A stretch of DNA of 64,000 nt from Planctomycetota bacterium (GCA_003389215.1 QQVP01000033.1:1-64000); one strand, 5' to 3'. Shown: positions 28,690-37,111, counted from the first letter of the stretch. Program-made: numbers and translations. Notes: generated from the letters alone by a model not told the origin.

Positions 28690-28769
28690 TTATTCCTCCC
28701 AAGGCGTTCGTCTCCCTTCGGCCGGCTGCTGAGCACGTGCGCCCAGCAGCCGGAGGACAACTCGAGGAC

Positions 28770-28994
28770 TTACCCCAACGCGCCCTCGATCTTCGTCGGA
28801 GTGATGGAGATCCTATCGCCCGGTTGCAGCACCTGATCCTCCGAGCAGGGCTGACGATTGACTCGGATCAGGTAGTTACTCGGCTTGGCACCACTGATCT
28901 GCTGCTCGAATAGCTGAGCGACCGTCGTACCATCGGCGATTTCCACATAGTCGGCGAAGCCTCCGCCGTTGTTGTTAATCGTGAGTACCCTCAT
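28770..28994 (-). CDS. ubiquitin-like beta-grasp protein (ThiS/MoaD class)
   Basis: A 74-residue beta-grasp protein from ATG 28994 ([20 protein letters not shown]). The family pattern continues with [15 protein letters not shown] and [20 protein letters not shown] at the C-terminus. VNR and LQPGD are typical ThiS/MoaD turns. The tail ends ALG, not the Gly-Gly of most conjugated modifiers, so either a different tail is used or the JAMM protease trims it. It lies just upstream of the E2-like gene and is presumably the modifier of this operon. Confidence 0.87.
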   Translation of the reverse strand: MRVLTINNNGGGFADYVEIADGTTVAQLFEQQISGAKPSNYLIRVNRQPCSEDQVLQPGDRISITPTKIEGALG

Positions 28995-29045
28995 GAAGAA
29001 CCTTTCGTGAAAAAAGTAGCGGTTAAGACGCATTCATTCGTGACC

Positions 29046-29222
29046 CTAGATCTCCATCCTTCTTCGATTCCGCGGGCAAGATGGACGTTTCACCTCGCGT
29101 CGTCCGCGTTGTTGGCCACCCCGCAGTTGCAGCCGCCTTAACGACTCGCTGCATTCCCCGGGGACACGCCCCCATTGGACCGAAGGAATTGGCGAGACTT
29201 GTTCAAGCGATAGCCGATTCAT
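29046..29222 (-). CDS. possible small Arg-rich protein
   Basis: A 58-codon frame (MNRLSLEQVSPIPSVQWGRV...) starting inside the end of the upstream small gene, overlapping it by 20 bases. It is Arg-rich and has no recognised motif. Overlap of the coding ends and operon position are its only support. It may be a chance frame. Confidence 0.35.
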   Translation of the reverse strand: MNRLSLEQVSPIPSVQWGRVPGECSESLRRLQLRGGQQRGRREVKRPSCPRNRRRMEI

Positions 29223-29418
29223 AATCGGGCCTTCCCGTCGTTCGCGCATATCGCTCGCCCGCCAATTCATCCCAGTCGATGACGAACGGGCCGTGCTCTT
29301 CGGAGTCCGGGTCGAGAAGTTCCTCCGGAGCGGCTATGAGAAAACCAAGCCTCTTGATGGTCGCAACCGATTCACCCGTCGCTCGGGCAACAGCCCGATT
29401 AAGGTCCGTTTGTTTCAT
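29203..29418 (-). CDS. small HTH-like protein of the UBL operon
   Basis: A 71-residue acidic protein starting MKQTDLNRAVARATGESVATI. Residues 5-30 have the look of a short DNA-binding helix-turn-helix (LNRAVARATGESVATIKRLG). The rest (DPDSEEHGPFVIDWDELAGE) is acidic. Preceded by GGAGG. The family is not known to me. It sits between the TOPRIM gene and the UBL gene and could regulate the operon or be a modifier target. Confidence 0.7.
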   Translation of the reverse strand: MKQTDLNRAVARATGESVATIKRLGFLIAAPEELLDPDSEEHGPFVIDWDELAGERYARTTGRPDYESAIA

Positions 29419-29591
29419 GACAAATCCTCCTGTGGAGATTCAGAGAAAGGAAAAGACCGCGACGGCGCGGTCGAAAAGCCCGCATCGACGAGGCCTATGA
29501 ATGAAGAAAGTCTCTGCTGCTTCGTGGCACGGCAGTCGGAGAAAACACGTGCGAGAGCCGTGTTACATTGGGTACTTGGAAGGACCGGACG

Positions 29592-30263
29592 CTACTGGTC
29601 ATCGGCGAGTAGGCTGATCGACCGCAGCCAAGAAATGATCTCGCGGTCCTGGTCCTGTGCGTGAAGCAGATTGACCGTCATGTGATCGACGGCCAGGGTG
29701 TTGAGCCACTGCTTGGCGCGGTAAGCGAGCCTGCGGCGGGTGCGCGGCGGCAGGCGATCCCATGACGCATCGTCCCGATCAGACCGGTAGCAGCGTTTCG
29801 CCACAATCTCCGCCACTGAATCAGAGTTGTCGAACATGACGTCGACGTTGCCAGCCGTGCGAATCGCCTCAGGATGCAGATAGTTTTCCAGGCTTCGCTT
29901 CCGCATGAGCACCGCGCGACAGCGGGGCCGACGATTGGTTTCCTTGACCGCCCTGAGGCGGATGTCGGTCTCAGGCGGCATCTCGCGGTCATACAGATGG
30001 AATTCAGGTTTACCGATCGGGGCCAGGCGATTTGACCAGTCGGCCACTCGCCCACCACCAAACGGCACGAAAATCAATTCGCCCCGCCTTTCCCAATCTT
30101 CTAGGTTGGGCAATGATCGATCATGCGTATGCAGCAGACGCGAAATGCGTCGTAAGAATTCGATGTCGTTGCTGCCTTCGACAACCAGGAGAATACGCAC
30201 TCGATCAATGTTCGTGGACGGCGGTGGATGCGTTGACTGATAGAGGTTTGTTTGGACTTTCAT
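29592..30263 (-). CDS. TOPRIM-fold nuclease-like protein
   Basis: A 223-residue protein with a TOPRIM-like core. ILLVVEGSNDIEFLRRISRL (residues 24-43) gives the conserved Glu and the D-I-E turn. FHLYDREMPPETD (about 88-100) gives the D-x-E type acidic motif. RSLENYLHPEAI follows, as in DUF4435/OLD-like TOPRIM proteins. The remaining part is helical and Arg-rich. Such proteins cut or bind DNA or RNA using two metals. Its start overlaps the upstream lipoprotein gene by ATGA. Its presence in the UBL operon suggests an effector or a regulated nuclease. Confidence 0.75.
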   Translation of the reverse strand: MKVQTNLYQSTHPPPSTNIDRVRILLVVEGSNDIEFLRRISRLLHTHDRSLPNLEDWERRGELIFVPFGGGRVADWSNRLAPIGKPEFHLYDREMPPETDIRLRAVKETNRRPRCRAVLMRKRSLENYLHPEAIRTAGNVDVMFDNSDSVAEIVAKRCYRSDRDDASWDRLPPRTRRRLAYRAKQWLNTLAVDHMTVNLLHAQDQDREIISWLRSISLLADDQ

Positions 30264-30793
30264 GGCTCCTCTTCAAGGTAATGGTGGTTTTGGTTCGCCG
30301 GTGGTAGCGGAAGCGGCCGATTGGTCACGAGATCCTCAAGGAGCACTTCAGCGATGACCTGATCGTCAGCCGGCTCCACAGGGCGCCGGAGCAGATACCA
30401 GCAAAGCACGAGCGGCAGGATGCAGGCCAAGAGCAGGCCGACCTTGGTGATGGCCGCCACGATGATCGGATCGATCCGACGCTTGGCGGCCAAGTCCCGT
30501 CGTTCTCCTTCCAATAAGTCTCTTTGCCGACCAACCTCGGTCCGTTCGCCCTGGACTTCCCGCTGTAGGACGATCATTTCTTGGCGTGCCTTCGCGTCGG
30601 CTTCGACGAGCCGACGAGAGCCCTCTGCAACTTGCTGTTGTAGCTCGGTCATTCGGCGATTTTGGTCAACTTGGTCTTCCAGATGCTTTTCGGCCATCTC
30701 GGCTAGGCGATGGTTTTCGTGGTTGCTGCAACCCAGGGCCGCCGCGATCGCCACCGTGGAGACGAGGATGGTCAGGCGAATGAGTGTTTTCAT
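30260..30793 (-). CDS. coiled-coil lipoprotein with C-terminal membrane helix
   Basis: A 177-residue protein from ATG 30793. It has a lipobox (AAALGC, Cys22), a long charged coiled coil (about residues 30-105) and a transmembrane segment (VGLLLACILPLVLCWYLL). A short tail (NQNHHYLEEEP) ends in the ATGA overlap with the TOPRIM gene. It likely anchors in the envelope. No enzymatic motif is seen. The frame can be extended upstream to 30901, but the extension overlaps the membrane peptide gene. Confidence 0.65.
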   Translation of the reverse strand: MKTLIRLTILVSTVAIAAALGCSNHENHRLAEMAEKHLEDQVDQNRRMTELQQQVAEGSRRLVEADAKARQEMIVLQREVQGERTEVGRQRDLLEGERRDLAAKRRIDPIIVAAITKVGLLLACILPLVLCWYLLRRPVEPADDQVIAEVLLEDLVTNRPLPLPPANQNHHYLEEEP

Positions 30794-30929
30794 GGGACCC
30801 CCAGCGGTCAATGAGACGTCTAAGAATTTCTTGCAGGGCGAGTCGCAAGCGGCGCTCCTTGATGAGCGCCACGACCGACAGCAACAAGGCAACAGAAACA
30901 AGGGTGAGTACGATGTAATTCAAATGCAT
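30666..30929 (-). CDS. small membrane protein leading the UBL operon
   Basis: An 87-residue frame with a membrane helix (VLTLVSVALLLSVVALIKER) and an Arg-rich helix after it (RLALQEILRRLIDRW), then a disordered Pro/Arg tail. GGAG precedes it closely; TTG 30923 fits the ribosome site spacing better than ATG 30929. It overlaps the next gene by 128 bases, so only its first half may be conserved. It is the first frame after the 41-bp promoter-like repeat at 30994-31034. Confidence 0.55.
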   Translation of the reverse strand: MHLNYIVLTLVSVALLLSVVALIKERRLRLALQEILRRLIDRWGSHENTHSPDHPRLHGGDRGGPGLQQPRKPSPSRDGRKASGRPS

Positions 30930-30993
30930 CTCCTTTCAGGGTTAGAGAAGTAGAGTCGCACCGCGATTGGTGAGTCCGTAGAGCTATGCGCTC

Positions 30994-31034
30994 CCTTCAT
31001 GTATATATGACGTGTTTTGGCCGTGAATTTAGCT
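30994..31034 (-). promoter_or_regulatory. 41-bp promoter-like repeat, copy 1
   Basis: The block shares CATGTATATATGACGTG and a trailing AATTTAGCT with the copy at 33601-33641. Read on the minus strand it gives CACGTCATATATACATG, with a TATATA -10-like box and a near-palindrome. It lies just upstream of the UBL operon, as copy 2 lies upstream of the recombinase. I infer a shared promoter or operator that couples the two units. Confidence 0.55.
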
Positions 31035-31040
31035 CTGTAA

Positions 31041-31265
31041 TCAGGGTTGCCGCGTTTCATTGAAGTGACCTTCGTCGAAGTCGGAATCGGTTGTTGCTGT
31101 ATTGGCAGACTCGACCACAGACCGCTTCGTTGGCGATTCGGAGGACCGATGATTGATCGGCCCGCCGTCAGATGTCGTCTTGTCCGCCGATGTATTCCTG
31201 CTGAGCCAGCGTTTCGCGAGCACTTTGCCGACGAGCTTTGCAAGGTCATCGAAGGGATTGTCCAT
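31041..31265 (-). CDS. small protein downstream of the recombinase
   Basis: A 74-residue protein from ATG 31265 (GGAGA seven bases upstream), starting MDNPFDDLAKLVGKVLAKRW. The rest is Ser/Thr/Asp-rich and disordered. The N-terminal helix is the only structured part. It sits between the recombinase terminator and the promoter-like repeat. No family recognised; a small regulator of the recombinase is possible. Confidence 0.55.
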   Translation of the reverse strand: MDNPFDDLAKLVGKVLAKRWLSRNTSADKTTSDGGPINHRSSESPTKRSVVESANTATTDSDFDEGHFNETRQP

Positions 31266-31277
31266 GAGCTGGTCTCC

Positions 31278-31308
31278 AAAAAAGAAAGGCCCGGTGGAAA
31301 GCCGGGCC
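31278..31308 (-). terminator. intrinsic terminator of the recombinase gene
   Basis: A 7-bp perfect GC stem (GGCCCGG at 31288-31294 and CCGGGCC at 31302-31308) with a 7-base loop is followed, on the minus strand, by TTTCTTTTTT (31287-31278). This is a textbook intrinsic terminator placed 52 bases after the recombinase stop. Confidence 0.8.
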
Positions 31309-31359
31309 CTGTGAGAGAAGTTAAGATTTCTGAAACGGCGAACGGACGGACGTTCCGAG

Positions 31360-33330
31360 CTAGGCCGCCTCCTCTGTCTTAGAAGAGTCATCTGACTCGT
31401 CGTCGTCGGAATCAGGTTCCTCCGGTGTCGCCTCGTCCTTGTCCTCGTCCATGTCATGCTGAGCATCGACGTGACGTTTCCAGGCTCGATATGCGCGGTT
31501 TAGGTCCAGTCCGGTGATCTCGACGATCTCCGTCCATTTGATTCCGGCGGCACGCAGTTCCGCGATCTTCGGGGCCCACCGGTCCATCAAGGTGGGTTCG
31601 CCCAGGTCGAGAACGAACGCGTCTGAGGGAGCCTCCTTGCCTGAGTCCGACGGCATCGCCTCCAATATCCGGGGAAGGTCGCCCGTTTCCTGCAAGGCAG
31701 CCTTCAACACCTCCCAGCCATTGATGCGGAAGTGCAGACGGGCATATCCACGTTTCTTCCCCGGTGGGATCATCTGGTCGGCTTCGACGCGGCCGAGGAT
31801 ACTTCGCAGCAACAATGCCGACTGATAACCACCCTCACGAATCACGGACGCCAGATCGTTCATCTGTTGGAGGATCCACTCGTTGCTCGGCAATTCGACA
31901 GGCTCTGCCAACAATTTGCGAGCATCGTCAATCCGTTTGCGAAGGAACGCTGCCTCCTGTTCTGCTTCATCAAGTCGGTGACGCACGGCCTGACTTTGGA
32001 CGGTGCCATCGGCCAGCGCATCAACGAGGTTGGCGATCTGCGTTTCCAACTCCTTGAGCCGCCGTTCGTCACCGGCAAGATTCTCGGGAATCTGCCGCGT
32101 GGTCTCGGTAATCTGCTGTCGCATGGCGTCCAGGGCCTTGTCGATCCACTCAGGCCAGGACGTCAGCAGATCGGCGAGAAACTTCAAGAGCTTCTCCTCC
32201 GCCTTGGCAATAGGCACCTGGGTCGTCATGTGGCAGCAGCCTTCGTCGGTGCCGCGATTGGGGCAGTGCAGGTACCGGTGCTTCTCCATGCCAGTCTGCC
32301 AAAGACGGGCGCCACATGTGCGACAGAAGACGAGCCCGTTCAGCAGACCATTGGGATAAAGCGCCGTATGATGGACTTTGGGCGCACGGTGCTTCTGGCC
32401 GGGCTTCTTGCCGTAGATTTCTTTGAGGCGATTGAGGCGGGCCTGAGTTTTCTCCCAAGTAACATCATCGATAATCCGCAACTCCGGTCGATCGACAACA
32501 ACCTGTTGATCCTCCGGCACAGGGATTTGCTTTTTCTTTCCCTGAGAGTTGCGAATCGTACGCGTAGTACCCCACTTCCACTGACCGATGAATTTCTCGT
32601 TTGCGAGAATCTTTCGGACATGGCTCGCTCGCCACCGTTTTGATCGGCGGCGGTTACCCACGCCCGCTCCCAGTCGCGTCAGCTCGTTAGCCATCCAGGT
32701 TATCGAGCGACCTTCATTAAACCACTCAAAGATCTTGCGAACCCACTTGGCTTCATCCTCATTGATACGCAGACCGCGCTCGGGTTTGGGACCTCGTTGC
32801 TCGGTCGCCTTTGCGGGGTCGACCAGGAAGGATTCGTAACCGTAACAAAAATCGCCGGCCGAAAGCTGGCCAAGAATGCGGCCCAGTTGGCCACGGCGGA
32901 CGCGGCGACCGAGTTCACGAATCGTAGTGGAGTTGTGCAACTCCATGACCTTGACTCGTAGTTCCCAACCGGTCTGCTCTGTATCGATGCCTTCACCGGT
33001 CGATAGGAACCGGCCGCCGGAATAGACCAAATCGGTAATGAAAGCGAACGCGTTGTCCGCCCGACTCAAGCGCGACTGATCGTCAACCGCCAGAATCCCG
33101 ATCTGTCCAGCTTGCATCATGGCTTCGAGCCGCGCGAATTCATCGCGAAACGTCTTGGTCGCGCTCTCGGCTTCGTCGTGAATTACGATCGCCTTGGAAT
33201 GGTCGATACCCATCCGCGTGAGAGCCTCACGTACCTCGCGTTCCTGGTCCTCACAGCTTTTTGCAGACTGCAGATCGGACGAGAAGCGCGTGTAAATGAC
33301 GATAACCATTGTCAGCAACATGGCGAACAT
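31360..33330 (-). CDS. large serine recombinase 1
   Basis: A 656-residue large serine integrase. The catalytic start IVIYTRFSSDLQ has Ser in the expected place, followed by SCEDQEREVREALTRMG. The resolvase core includes LAVDDQSRLSRADNAFAFIT. A recombinase domain (RINEDEAKWVRKIFEWFNEG and ITWMANELTRLG) follows, then a zinc-ribbon (CRTCGARL and CPNRGTDEGCC). After a coiled coil (about residues 400-480) the acidic C-tail is unusual. ATG 33330 has AGGAG nine bases upstream. It is transcribed with the UBL operon direction and may mobilise that module. Confidence 0.92.
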   Translation of the reverse strand: MFAMLLTMVIVIYTRFSSDLQSAKSCEDQEREVREALTRMGIDHSKAIVIHDEAESATKTFRDEFARLEAMMQAGQIGILAVDDQSRLSRADNAFAFITDLVYSGGRFLSTGEGIDTEQTGWELRVKVMELHNSTTIRELGRRVRRGQLGRILGQLSAGDFCYGYESFLVDPAKATEQRGPKPERGLRINEDEAKWVRKIFEWFNEGRSITWMANELTRLGAGVGNRRRSKRWRASHVRKILANEKFIGQWKWGTTRTIRNSQGKKKQIPVPEDQQVVVDRPELRIIDDVTWEKTQARLNRLKEIYGKKPGQKHRAPKVHHTALYPNGLLNGLVFCRTCGARLWQTGMEKHRYLHCPNRGTDEGCCHMTTQVPIAKAEEKLLKFLADLLTSWPEWIDKALDAMRQQITETTRQIPENLAGDERRLKELETQIANLVDALADGTVQSQAVRHRLDEAEQEAAFLRKRIDDARKLLAEPVELPSNEWILQQMNDLASVIREGGYQSALLLRSILGRVEADQMIPPGKKRGYARLHFRINGWEVLKAALQETGDLPRILEAMPSDSGKEAPSDAFVLDLGEPTLMDRWAPKIAELRAAGIKWTEIVEITGLDLNRAYRAWKRHVDAQHDMDEDKDEATPEEPDSDDDESDDSSKTEEAA

Positions 33331-33483
33331 GCCTAAGATCTCCTTTCGGGACTTCTCCCGCTTGTGTGCAAAGTTGATGGCCCGACGGCGCACGGCGATC
33401 CCGCACTCCGACGTTCGCCGGTGTGCCGTATGGCGACCGTCGACCGTCGAGTCGATTTCAGATTCCGATGAAGACGTCCTCAG

Positions 33484-33522
33484 AGCGAGGCAGACATTGC
33501 GCTAGAACAGGGCGTCGAAAAA
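33484..33522 (-). repeat. 39-bp repeat copy A near the small-protein start
   Basis: Contains AGCGAGGCAGACATTGCGC and a later AGGGCGTCGAAAAA, matching 33951-33990. On the minus strand it reads ATG TCT GCC TCG CTC TGA, i.e. the first codons of the protein at 33722-33964 followed by a stop. It therefore looks like a duplicated 5' end with a truncated leader. Confidence 0.55.
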
Positions 33523-33600
33523 TCGCTGATAGAGCTTCAGCGGAGGCCGCGGGTGAGGGGAGTGGATCGCGAGAGCGAAGGCCGACAAGAGTTAAGCGGG

Positions 33601-33641
33601 CCTTCATGTATATATGACGTGTTTCTGCCCCTAATTTAGCT
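33601..33641 (-). promoter_or_regulatory. 41-bp promoter-like repeat, copy 2
   Basis: Second copy of the block at 30994-31034, again holding CATGTATATATGACGTG and AATTTAGCT. It lies upstream of the serine recombinase on the minus strand, about 270 bases before its start codon. The remainder of the 33331-33721 gap holds no gene I can support, only the repeat at 33484. Confidence 0.55.
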
Positions 33642-33721
33642 ATAAATTGCTTTATAACAGTGAGTTACGACGACTTATCAGGTTGTGAGGCAGTATAGTT
33701 GCGTTTTTGATGTGTCCGGTC

Positions 33722-33964
33722 CTATAATGATCGTTCCTTTGCCGCACGACGCTCGATGGCGCGGCTGATTAGATGACCGAACTCGCTCATCCGTTGTTCG
33801 TCGGTGAGCAATGTCGGATCAGGTCGGCTGTTGGCCTTCGGAAAGCTGACTGACATCCCCGCTGGTGCGTCGGTCTTGCTCGCCCTGGCAGCTGCCGGTG
33901 GTGGCATTGAGTTGCCCATCATCGGCTCCGTGAAACGTGGTACTCGTTTCAGCGAGGCAGACAT
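33722..33964 (-). CDS. small protein of unknown function
   Basis: An 80-residue protein. The N-terminus is basic and Pro/Ala-rich; the C-terminus DEQRMSEFGHLISRAIERRA is a plausible amphipathic helix. The start codon lies within a repeat that also occurs at 33484-33522. It heads the minus-strand block upstream of the recombinase and could be its directionality factor, as such small basic proteins often are. That is speculation. Confidence 0.55.
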   Translation of the reverse strand: MSASLKRVPRFTEPMMGNSMPPPAAARASKTDAPAGMSVSFPKANSRPDPTLLTDEQRMSEFGHLISRAIERRAAKERSL

Positions 33965-33990
33965 TGCGCAGCATTAGGGCGTCGAAAAAA
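33951..33990 (-). repeat. 39-bp repeat copy B at the small-protein start
   Basis: Second copy of the element at 33484-33522. Here it encloses the ATG of the 33722-33964 protein. The two copies are 467 bases apart in the same orientation. Confidence 0.55.
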
Positions 33991-34134
33991 CAGCAGGAGA
34001 TTAGCCACCGAAACCGGAGAAAGGGCCAGCCGCAGTTCGCTCGCTGGCGGAGTAGCTCGATAACGTCGGCGCTACGTGGCGTTCATGTCGGGCCGGAAAG
34101 ACGGGAGTGAGCCACGACCACAGGGAGGTCCAAG

Positions 34135-35550
34135 ATGTCAACACTATGCGAGGATGACCTCGATCTGTTCGTACTGGAGTTTCCGTCCGGTACGCGCGAC
34201 TTCGTCATTTGTATCGATAGCGGCAGTAGCACCCCCGAAGCTGTCAATCCGATGGAGTTGCTGGGCCTCGAGCTGGCGACTTCGATACTGGAGCGAGTTG
34301 CAAACTCGCGACCAGCGTTGTCGTTGGTGTTGTCCCTCTTTCGCCTTTTGGTCCCCTGTCTCGAATATCGGGGTAATCGTCGCCACCTCGTCGTCGAGGA
34401 GTGGTCAGATCTTGATATCCGCGGTGACACGCTGTACGAGGACACACGTACTATCGTCGCACGTGAACTTGCTAGGGATCAGGCGGAGGACTACCGCGTC
34501 GTCACGATGGGAGAGGAGCCACCTGCGGACTCACTTGCAGAGATCTTCTGGGACGCACATACAGAACTGCCCGATCTGCCGGACGAATTTGAAGATCCCG
34601 ACATGTCTAGTTTCGTTCGCGCTCTCTATTTGCATCTCGTACCGTCCGGCTCGGGCCGTGAAACCGTAAACGTATCCGAGATACGAAGACGTATTTCCGA
34701 TCTCTGGTCAGATAACTTCCACGACCTCGAGGTTCGTCCTTCAGTACGAGAGCGGCGGCGGGTCTTCAAGCGCGTACTCGCCGCAACAGTGCGGCTTGCC
34801 AGTCAACTCAACGGCTTGGTCGCGAGGGCCTTCATCATGAGGCGACTCGGGGCACACCGCCGAACGCACGACGAAGAAACCTTCACGCCAGCTGAAGAGG
34901 CATTGCTCGAATTGCGGTACGGTGGGAGTCGAGCGTTGAGGGATATTAATCTGGGACTGCTTTTCGGGTGCGGACCGCTTTTCGCCGAGTTGATCAATGA
35001 CTTCACGCAAGCCCACGAGGGAGACGCTACGCCCGAGCAACTCGCCGCGCGTGCCGAGCGGCTGCGCCAGTACATCTACTTACTCGGACAATTCCGGCGA
35101 CGGCGTAAGACCGCTCGCTCTTCGGAACGAAGAGACAGTCGCTTGCTTCGCGCGGATTGTCTTCCGGGAGGTCCACGTGAAGCCGCTCGAAATCACGCCG
35201 ACAGCGACACCGAACTGCCCGACGAGCGAGCTGTTCGCAACGAGGAATGGCAAATCCTGGAGGCGATCCTACCACACCTCAAGCCTCGTGACGCCCAGAG
35301 GCTCAGCGCCCTAATCGAGGCTCGCGGTGATCGTCGCTGTGCCGCGGAGGCACTTGGTACAGACCTGACAACATTCAGTCGCCAATGGCGACAGACAGTC
35401 CTCCCCAATGTACGAGCAATACTCGACGAGGTTGCGTCCGGTGAGGGGTATGGAAGTTTGTTACAAGGGGAAAACGAATATGGTGAAGAGGAAAACGAAG
35501 GCCGAGGCCCGCAAGAAACAGCCGAAGGCCGCAATCTACTGCCGCGTTAG
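34135..35550 (+). CDS. unknown protein overlapping the second recombinase
   Basis: A 471-residue protein. Residues near 400-440 (RCAAEALGTDLTTFSRQWRQ and then VLPNVRAILDEV) look like a sigma-factor-type helix-turn-helix, and the middle part is Arg-rich and helical. The N-terminal 120 residues are acidic. No family recognised. A ribosome site (GGAGG) precedes the ATG. It overlaps the start of the serine recombinase by 71 bases. A regulator or accessory protein of that recombinase is the simplest guess. Confidence 0.6.
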   Translation: MSTLCEDDLDLFVLEFPSGTRDFVICIDSGSSTPEAVNPMELLGLELATSILERVANSRPALSLVLSLFRLLVPCLEYRGNRRHLVVEEWSDLDIRGDTLYEDTRTIVARELARDQAEDYRVVTMGEEPPADSLAEIFWDAHTELPDLPDEFEDPDMSSFVRALYLHLVPSGSGRETVNVSEIRRRISDLWSDNFHDLEVRPSVRERRRVFKRVLAATVRLASQLNGLVARAFIMRRLGAHRRTHDEETFTPAEEALLELRYGGSRALRDINLGLLFGCGPLFAELINDFTQAHEGDATPEQLAARAERLRQYIYLLGQFRRRRKTARSSERRDSRLLRADCLPGGPREAARNHADSDTELPDERAVRNEEWQILEAILPHLKPRDAQRLSALIEARGDRRCAAEALGTDLTTFSRQWRQTVLPNVRAILDEVASGEGYGSLLQGENEYGEEENEGRGPQETAEGRNLLPR

Positions 35551-37111
35551 CTCGTTCGATCAAAGCCGCGGTGATTTCAGCTCGCTCGAAGATCAAGAAG
35601 TCCGATTGAAGCGCGCAGCCGAAGCTGAGGGCTACAAGGTATTCCAGGTATTCAAAGAGGTCGCTAGCTCCACGAATCTTGAACGTGAAGAGCTTCGCAG
35701 GATGTTGGGCAAGCTCGATGAATACGACGCGATCTTTGTGACGAAATTGGATCGTCTCTCCCGGTCGATGCACGACTGGTGTCGGATGAACGAGTTGCTG
35801 GACCAGCACGACGTGGCGCTCGTCTCCGTGACTCAGAAGATCGACACGTCGACCCCCATGGGCCGATTCTTTCGCGACCTGCTCATGCTCTTCGCACAGT
35901 TTGAGCGCGAGATGATCGCCGAACGTACGTACGAAAAGATGGCCGAACAGGCTCGCCAGGGAAAATGGAGTGGTGGCCGACCGATTCTAGGATACGATCT
36001 CGAGGGGAAAACCTTGGTCGTCAACCGCGACGAAGCCAAGATCGTCGAGGCCATCTTCGACAAGTATCTGGAGCTAGCATCGATTTCCCGCACCACACGA
36101 TGGGCAAACCTCAAGGGCTACCGTACGAAACACGTGAGCTGCAAGAATGGGCGAGAGTTCAAACCACGCGAATTCACCCGCGCGGATATCCAGCGTATGC
36201 TGAGTAACATTACGTACATCGGCAAGGTGCGGTTTGACGACGTCGAGTACGACGGCGAGCAGGAGGGATTCATCCCAGAAAGCAAGTTCATTCAGGTGCA
36301 GGAGCTACTGGCAGCCAAGAAGGACAAGCCACGCCGAGGCGATCAGCACCAGCGAGACACCCTACTCTTGGGACTCGTCCGATGTGGATTCTGCGGTGGT
36401 GCGTATACGTCGAGCTTCGTGAACAAGAAGAACAAGAACGGCACAAAGCGAAGGTACTATTACTACAAGTGCACCACGAAATCGAGACGTGACGCGGCAG
36501 CCTGCCAAGGTGCTGATCTCAGGGCCACCCTCATTGACGAAGCTTTCGTTCAGTATTTTCGCGACCTCGCCCGCGAGCCAGACAAGCTCGAGGCCGTATT
36601 AAAGGCGGCGGAAGCGGCGTCAAAGGAGGGCTGTGGAGAGCTTGAAGCGGAACGTGCGGAGCTTTCACGGCAACTGGCGACCGCAGAGCGCGAGTCATTG
36701 ACCCTCGTCGATCGGCTCACCGATCCTGATCTGCTGGGGATCACCGCGATCAAGAATCGTCTCACCGAATTGGAGCGGCAGCAGCAGACTCTCAAATCGC
36801 ATATCACCGACTTGACCCTTCAGATTCGTGACCGCCGTGATCAGAGCCTCTCGTCCGACGAAATTCGGGAGGCGTTTGAACACTTCGATGAGATCTGGGA
36901 GGAGCTGGACTTCGAGGAGCGGCAATACGCTGTGCGTTTGCTGGTCAAGCAGATCGAGCTCAACTTCGAGAAGGGTCAGAGCGAAGGTGAACTCAAGATC
37001 CAGGCATGGGGCCGCCGCCCCACGCCTCTGTCCGTCGAGTTACGCGACTACCGATCAAGCGAGTTGCGTAACCAGGATGGAAGGTATCCCCGAGAGGATT
37101 CGAACCTCTAA
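35480..37111 (+). CDS. serine recombinase 2, ending in an antisense tRNA fragment
   Basis: A 543-residue serine integrase. The catalytic block is AAIYCRVSSFDQSRGDFSSL, with Ser in place. IFVTKLDRLSRSMHDWCRM and RDLLMLFAQFEREMIAERT complete the resolvase core. The recombinase domain and a zinc ribbon (RCGFCGGAYTSSF then CTTKSRR...CQGADLR) follow, and a coiled coil leads to the end. ATG 35480 follows AAGGGG. The last codons (GRYPREDSNL) come from antisense reading of a tRNA 3' part, so the original stop was lost when the element joined the tRNA target. Confidence 0.9.
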   Translation: MVKRKTKAEARKKQPKAAIYCRVSSFDQSRGDFSSLEDQEVRLKRAAEAEGYKVFQVFKEVASSTNLEREELRRMLGKLDEYDAIFVTKLDRLSRSMHDWCRMNELLDQHDVALVSVTQKIDTSTPMGRFFRDLLMLFAQFEREMIAERTYEKMAEQARQGKWSGGRPILGYDLEGKTLVVNRDEAKIVEAIFDKYLELASISRTTRWANLKGYRTKHVSCKNGREFKPREFTRADIQRMLSNITYIGKVRFDDVEYDGEQEGFIPESKFIQVQELLAAKKDKPRRGDQHQRDTLLLGLVRCGFCGGAYTSSFVNKKNKNGTKRRYYYYKCTTKSRRDAAACQGADLRATLIDEAFVQYFRDLAREPDKLEAVLKAAEAASKEGCGELEAERAELSRQLATAERESLTLVDRLTDPDLLGITAIKNRLTELERQQQTLKSHITDLTLQIRDRRDQSLSSDEIREAFEHFDEIWEELDFEERQYAVRLLVKQIELNFEKGQSEGELKIQAWGRRPTPLSVELRDYRSSELRNQDGRYPREDSNL

